From contig JAFYTO010000011.1 in NCBI GenBank assembly GCA_017558825.1, forward strand, positions 62,001-126,000: a stretch of 64,000 nt of DNA, given 5' to 3'. Shown piece by piece: positions 60,391 to 64,000 of this stretch. Numbering within the stretch: position 1 is the stretch's first letter; each line of letters begins with the position of its first letter. This stretch comes from Clostridia bacterium. GTDB taxonomy: Bacteria; Bacillota; Clostridia; Christensenellales; Borkfalkiaceae. A model generated the notes under the pieces. The model was not told the DNA's origin. It saw only the letters and a program-made list of their open reading frames with translations, and did no database searches. The translations under genes were made by a program, and so were the position numbers.

Positions 60391-60417
60391 AGCATAGCAC
60401 TAGCTATGCTTTTTTAT
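60391..60417. terminator. bidirectional terminator between converging operons
   Basis: An 8-bp stem AGCATAGC/GCTATGCT (60391-60398, 60403-60410) with A's before and T's after. It serves both the D-threonine-aldolase-like gene and the minus-strand chromate transporter pair. Confidence 0.88.
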
Positions 60418-60429
60418 TTTTGTAAAAAA

Positions 60430-61029
60430 TTAAATAGAATATAAAATCAAGCCTAAAATTGCGGAAATTACAATTAGTAGAATTGGCGAAATTTTTACCT
60501 TTTTAACCCTGTTATATATAATTGAAACAGCAACTATTAAGCCAAAAATTATTAGTGCTTTATAGTCAAAGTTAACAGCTGCGGAAAGTGTTTTAGTGCC
60601 TAAAACGGCGCTTGCAATCATCGTTAAGCCCGTTCCTACAATAAGACCTGCAACAGTGGGTTTTATGCCGTATAAGAAGGCTTTTACGCCTTTAAAGCTA
60701 AGTAGGTTTTTGGCAATTGAAGCAATTATTAAAATAATAATAAAAGATGGCAAAACAACGCCAAGCGTTGCAAGTGTTGCGCCTAATAACGAGCCCCAAA
60801 TTCCGCCTTGTAAAGCGCCTTGAGTTGAGCCTATAAAGGTTGCCATGTTTATAGCAATAGGCCCTGGGGTAGATTCTGCAACGGCAATAAAGTTCATAAA
60901 TTCAGCATCGGTAAGCCAGCCGTTTAACAAAACCTCTTCTCTTACAAGAGAAATCATACCGTAGCCACCGCCAAAAGAAACGGAGCCAATTTTTAAAAAC
61001 GTTAAAAATAAAAGAAGATAAATGCTCAT
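60430..61029 (-). CDS. half-size chromate-family (CHR) transporter, second subunit
   Basis: The 199-residue protein is one CHR domain: FLKIGSVSFGGGYGMISLV near the N-terminus and AVAESTPGPIAINMATFIG are the family motifs, with about six hydrophobic segments. Half-size CHR proteins come in adjacent pairs that assemble as an antiparallel heterodimer and export chromate or a related anion. The ATG overlaps the stop of the first subunit (ATGA), the only TGA stop of a gene in the window, so production of the two is coupled. The physiological anion is unknown. Confidence 0.88.
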   Translation of the reverse strand: MSIYLLLFLTFLKIGSVSFGGGYGMISLVREEVLLNGWLTDAEFMNFIAVAESTPGPIAINMATFIGSTQGALQGGIWGSLLGATLATLGVVLPSFIIILIIASIAKNLLSFKGVKAFLYGIKPTVAGLIVGTGLTMIASAVLGTKTLSAAVNFDYKALIIFGLIVAVSIIYNRVKKVKISPILLIVISAILGLILYSI

Positions 61030-61610
61030 TGATTGCCTCCTCTTTTATTCTTAATTATAAGCGAAATTGCGTAAGCCGTTAAGCCTACCAAACCGCCAAT
61101 TAATACAAAAAAGATTGTTGAGAAGTTTACTGAAAATAGGGTAAACAATATTAATGCGGTAAATGAAGTGCATAAGAGCGCAATTTCAAGTGGACTCTTT
61201 ATCTTCTTTACCATTTTTAAGCCAGCGTTTAAAATTAAAAATCCAATGCAAGCTTGAATGCCTTTAAACGCATATTGAACAAGTGTAAATTTTAAAAAGG
61301 CGTCAAAAAACTGTGAAATTAAAAATATTATAATAAAAGATGGTAAAACAACGCCTAGAGTTGCAAAAATAGAGCCTAAAACCCCTGTTTTTTTGTAACC
61401 TAAAAAGGTTGCCATATTTATGGCAATAGGTCCTGGGGTAGATTCTGCTATAGAAAGAACGCTATAAAAGTCCTCATCTTTTATCCATTTCTTTTTTTCA
61501 ACTAGCTCGCTTTGTAAAATGGCTATCATAGCATAGCCGCCACCAAACGTAAAAAGACCTATTTTAAAAAAAGTTAAAAATAATTTAAATAAATCTTTTA
61601 ATTTTTTCAT
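61026..61610 (-). CDS. half-size chromate-family (CHR) transporter, first subunit
   Basis: The 194-residue protein carries the CHR motifs FFKIGLFTFGGGYAMIAILQ and SIAESTPGPIAINMATFLGY. About six hydrophobic segments and a basic C-terminal tail (IIKNKRGGNQ) are seen. Sequence identity to the second subunit is confined to the motifs, so the pair is an old duplication. It begins 4 nt after lgt and ends with TGA inside the ATGA overlap to the next gene. It is part of the lgt transcript, although no functional link is known. Confidence 0.88.
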   Translation of the reverse strand: MKKLKDLFKLFLTFFKIGLFTFGGGYAMIAILQSELVEKKKWIKDEDFYSVLSIAESTPGPIAINMATFLGYKKTGVLGSIFATLGVVLPSFIIIFLISQFFDAFLKFTLVQYAFKGIQACIGFLILNAGLKMVKKIKSPLEIALLCTSFTALILFTLFSVNFSTIFFVLIGGLVGLTAYAISLIIKNKRGGNQ

Positions 61611-61614
61611 AAGT

Positions 61615-62424
61615 TTAATTCTCGTTAGTTTCCGCTATTTCAGTTTCCGTAGCCAACTGAACGCTTTCTTGAGTGTTTCTTTTTTTAATAACGTTTTTGT
61701 ACATATAATGAATAACAAAGTAAAGCGCAATGCCTATAACTACCATTACAATAGACCAAGTTTGGCTTGGAGTAATGTTGCCAATAAATTTTCCTTTATT
61801 ATCATCGCGAAGGAACTCTATAAAGAATCTAAACACGCCGTATGAAATAAGGTAATGGCAAATTATATATTTATCGTTTTTCTTTAAGTATAAAATAGAA
61901 AAAATTATAAATAACGCAAACAAGAATGCAGCTTCATAAAGTTGAGTTGGGTGAACGGGGTTAGGTAGGTCTGGGAATTTAACGCCCAAAAAACTATCCG
62001 TTTCCTTACCGTGACAGCAACCGGCAAAAAAGCAACCAATTCTACCAAAAGCGTGAGCTATTAAAATACAGCAAGACGCAACTGGCGTAAGGTCAAAAAT
62101 GCTTTGCTTAAGTTTTTTGCGGAAAATCAAATAGCCCACAATAAACGAAATAACACCGCCAAGAAGACCGCCCAAGAACGAAAATCCTGTAGGAAAGTTG
62201 AAATGGCCTGTTGCCAAGTAAATGTAAAACGTATGCAAAAGTTGCGCAGTAAGAAAGCCTACGCCTATTGCAACTATGCCGTTATAAAAAGTAAAGTCAA
62301 CAAATTGTTCGTTAAACTTTTTAACTTTACAGTATGAAAATAACACTATAAAGCAGGCCAAAATGCCTACTGCAATAGAAATTCCATACAAATTAGCGCC
62401 AAAAAATATAGGGTCTGAATACAT
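61615..62424 (-). CDS. lgt: prolipoprotein diacylglyceryl transferase
   Basis: The 269-residue membrane protein has seven hydrophobic segments and the Lgt signatures FSFLGGLLGGVISFIVGYLI, AHAFGRIGCFFAGCCHG (with the essential Arg) and HPTQLYEAAFLF. It transfers diacylglycerol from phosphatidylglycerol to the lipobox cysteine of prelipoproteins at the membrane's outer face. A short, charged C-terminal tail (ESVQLATETEIAETNEN) follows the last helix. It is first in an operon with the CHR pair. Its promoter is directly upstream. AGAGAGG precedes the ATG. Confidence 0.95.
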   Translation of the reverse strand: MYSDPIFFGANLYGISIAVGILACFIVLFSYCKVKKFNEQFVDFTFYNGIVAIGVGFLTAQLLHTFYIYLATGHFNFPTGFSFLGGLLGGVISFIVGYLIFRKKLKQSIFDLTPVASCCILIAHAFGRIGCFFAGCCHGKETDSFLGVKFPDLPNPVHPTQLYEAAFLFALFIIFSILYLKKNDKYIICHYLISYGVFRFFIEFLRDDNKGKFIGNITPSQTWSIVMVVIGIALYFVIHYMYKNVIKKRNTQESVQLATETEIAETNEN

Positions 62425-62444
62425 AATAACCTCTCTTTAAAATT

Positions 62445-62473
62445 ATTATACTACAAAACGCGCGTAATGTAAA
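62445..62473 (-). promoter_or_regulatory. promoter of the lgt-CHR operon
   Basis: On the minus strand TTTACA (62468-62473), 17-bp spacer, TATAAT (62445-62450), 20 bp before the lgt start. Confidence 0.7.
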
Positions 62474-62485
62474 ATGAAATTTTAG

Positions 62486-63232
62486 TTAAAATATTGCGTC
62501 TGCAATTTTCTTTGATACTATTGCCAGTTCTTTAGTAAAAGGCTCGTTGCCACTAAAAGAAATAGGAGGCTTTTCATTGACCGTTTTTAGTTTATCGTCA
62601 ATAACTAGAGGTATAAACTTTAAATGCTTATTAGTGTTTTTAAAATATAGTTTTTCAACGCATAGAAAACCGCTATATATGTCGTGGTTACCGTTTTGAG
62701 TTTTGCAAGTGTAATCAACGTTAGGAAATATAAGTAAACTCCGTCCGCTTTTAAGCGCGTCTAACGATGCTTTTATTGTTTTAAACGCTTCGCAGTTGTT
62801 TCTATAAACGGGAATAATGTGCGCTTTTGAGCAGATAAGAGGAACAAATAAACTACCTAAAATGCTTGGGAAAAGTGCGTGAAATTTATTTTTTTTACAG
62901 CGTTTTGAAAAGGTGTAGTTATAAAAGTGTGAAAAGCAAGTTTTGCGATTTGTAAAAACGTTAAAAACGTAAGGCGAAAGGTCAAACGTTGCGCATTTGC
63001 CAATGGTTAAAGCGGCGTGCAAATTTAAATGTCGGCATAAATATATACACGGCTCGGTTGGTGTTTTTACGTTGAAAGTATATTTTGGCGTAAACGTTTT
63101 GTATAAGACTTTTAAGGTGTTAAAGAATTTTCCGTTAAACTTTAAATTTACTTGGTTTTCTATGCTTTTAAAATTTGTAAATGTGGTTGAGTTTTTCATA
63201 ATAAAATGCGTGTATAACGTTATTTTGTGCAT
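62486..63232 (-). CDS. lysophospholipid-acyltransferase-like protein with altered catalytic motif
   Basis: The 248-residue protein has the general layout of PlsC-like acyltransferases: CIYLCRHLNLHAALTIG takes the place of motif I, HIIPVYRNN resembles motif II with its substrate-binding Arg, LLIFPNVDYT takes the place of FPEGTRS, and FIPLVID resembles motif IV. The HX4D diad is not intact (His is followed by Ala rather than Asp at the expected place), so activity is doubtful. No Shine-Dalgarno site precedes either candidate ATG (63232 or the Met 11 residues later). It lies on the minus strand before lgt and may read into it. The A/T-rich, Cys- and Phe-rich composition is unlike its neighbours. 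Confidence 0.55.
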   Translation of the reverse strand: MHKITLYTHFIMKNSTTFTNFKSIENQVNLKFNGKFFNTLKVLYKTFTPKYTFNVKTPTEPCIYLCRHLNLHAALTIGKCATFDLSPYVFNVFTNRKTCFSHFYNYTFSKRCKKNKFHALFPSILGSLFVPLICSKAHIIPVYRNNCEAFKTIKASLDALKSGRSLLIFPNVDYTCKTQNGNHDIYSGFLCVEKLYFKNTNKHLKFIPLVIDDKLKTVNEKPPISFSGNEPFTKELAIVSKKIADAIF

Positions 63233-63289
63233 TTTTTAAAAAATTGACGTACTTTTTAAAAAAATATATTAAATTTTGTTTAAACTATG

Positions 63290-63317
63290 TTGTAATTTGC
63301 TATATTTATGATAAAAT
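63290..63317 (+). promoter_or_regulatory. weak promoter candidate of the response regulator
   Basis: TTGTAA (63290-63295), 16-bp spacer, TAAAAT (63312-63317), 30 bp before the ATG at 63348. GGGTG is the only ribosome binding site candidate. Confidence 0.4.
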
Positions 63318-63347
63318 TAAGTTACAAATAAAATTATTGGGTGAAAA

Positions 63348-64000
63348 ATGTTTAACGTTTTAATAGTTGAAGATGATTTCAATATTTGCAAATTGATGAA
63401 AATTAAGCTTACTCAAGAAGGCTACAACTGCCATTTGGCTTACAACGGCTTAGAGGGGCTAGAAAAACTTAGTGAAAATCATATAGATATAGTTATTTTA
63501 GACGCTATGATGCCTAAAATGGACGGGTTTGAAATGGTTAAGGAAATGCGTGACTTAAAATATACAACTCCCGTAATAATGGTAACTGCTAGAGGCGAAA
63601 TTGACGATAAGTCTAGGGGCTTTATGGTTGGCGTAGACGATTATATGGTAAAGCCAATTGATTTTAAGGAATTGTTTTTAAGAATGAAGGCTGTTTTGCG
63701 CCGAGCAAATATTGTTAGTGAGAAAAAAATTGTTGTTGGTCAAACGGTTTTAGACTATAACACCTTATCCGTTTCACGCGGGGAAGATAAAGAAACTTTT
63801 ACAAAAAAGGAGTTTCAAATACTATTTAAGCTTCTTTCTTATCCAGAGCAGTCTTTTTCTAAGAGTGCGCTATTTGAAGAGTTTTGGAATTTTGATAGCG
63901 ATACGGAAGAAGATGCCGTCAAAGTATATATAAATAAAATTAGGAATAAGATATCTCGTTTTGAAGAAATTGACGTTGAAACCGTAAGAGGCGTTGGTTA
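63348..64000 (+). CDS. OmpR/PhoB-family response regulator (3' end outside window)
   Basis: 217 residues are visible. The receiver has the acidic pocket VEDD, phospho-acceptor Asp52 in VILDAMMPKMDG, Thr79 in MVTARGE and Lys101 in YMVKP. The winged-helix effector runs from ~residue 130: LDYNTLSVSRGEDKETFTKK, then AVKVYINKIRNKI and ETVRGVG, whose Gly-x-Gly normally lies within five residues of the end. Thus the gene is nearly complete and is probably followed by a sensor kinase gene outside the window. The stimulus is unknown. Confidence 0.93.
   Translation, partial: MFNVLIVEDDFNICKLMKIKLTQEGYNCHLAYNGLEGLEKLSENHIDIVILDAMMPKMDGFEMVKEMRDLKYTTPVIMVTARGEIDDKSRGFMVGVDDYMVKPIDFKELFLRMKAVLRRANIVSEKKIVVGQTVLDYNTLSVSRGEDKETFTKKEFQILFKLLSYPEQSFSKSALFEEFWNFDSDTEEDAVKVYINKIRNKISRFEEIDVETVRGVG

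Noticed and set aside
1-64000. CRISPR array
   Set aside because: No series of regularly spaced identical repeats with unique spacers was seen; the only regular repeats are the His-rich coding units and the TTCCG array.

Overview
The window looks like a chromosomal stretch of an AT-rich, low-GC Gram-positive-type anaerobe, most likely an uncultured member of the Clostridia. The pointers are AGGAG-type ribosome binding sites, many TTGACA-17-TATAAT promoters, an electron-bifurcating NfnAB pair with a Clostridia-style Rex operator, DegV, Lgt, SstT and a cobalamin methionine synthase with a separate reactivation protein. No rRNA or ribosomal protein gene is present to fix the taxon. Stops are nearly all TAA; the only TGA stop is in an ATGA overlap, so the code is standard.

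Layout. 0-12.9 kb is mostly core: SGNH hydrolase remnants, an unknown protein, a CrtI-like flavin oxidoreductase, an HNH protein, an RHH regulator with ClpB, NfnBA (minus strand), DegV, an OGG1-type glycosylase, and two COG0523 metal GTPases, one with a long His/Cys-rich loop. A tRNA-Gln(CUG) at 12.9 kb marks the left edge of a compact defence island (13.2-18.0 kb) with a Fic protein carrying an N-terminal DNA-binding segment, a MmeI-like single-chain restriction-modification enzyme and an AbiH-type protein. Its promoter is covered by four TTCCG elements spaced 22, 22 and 21 bp. An M20 amidohydrolase, an MBL-fold hydrolase and a 36-residue membrane peptide follow.

20.8-42.4 kb is the most unusual part: ten tightly packed genes between one promoter (20763-20791) and one terminator (42343-42371). 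They encode an HSP70/actin-fold ATPase, a SNF2-type helicase with a Cys-rich tail, a zinc-ribbon protein, a 1288-residue membrane-anchored protein with MBG-like repeats, a second zinc-ribbon protein, a coiled-coil protein, an HExxH zincin, a 1530-residue DUF4011/UPF1-like helicase, a small coiled-coil protein and a Vps4/katanin-like AAA ATPase. A CASTOR/POLLUX-like channel gene converges on it from the other strand. No phage structural or conjugation genes are seen. I infer a dedicated NTP-dependent multi-protein machine, possibly anti-invader, whose arrangement I do not recognise as a named system.

44.4-52.2 kb is an operon with its own promoter and a palindromic operator candidate: class V aminotransferase-fold enzyme, ceramidase-like protein, YjbQ, FGGY sugar kinase, MFS transporter and L-fucose-isomerase-like protein. 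Then come aldose epimerase, metF, the MetH reactivation protein, metH, sstT, a HAD phosphatase and a D-threonine-aldolase-like enzyme (52.2-60.4 kb). On the minus strand are lgt with two half-size chromate transporters, and a degenerate acyltransferase. The window ends inside an OmpR/PhoB response regulator.
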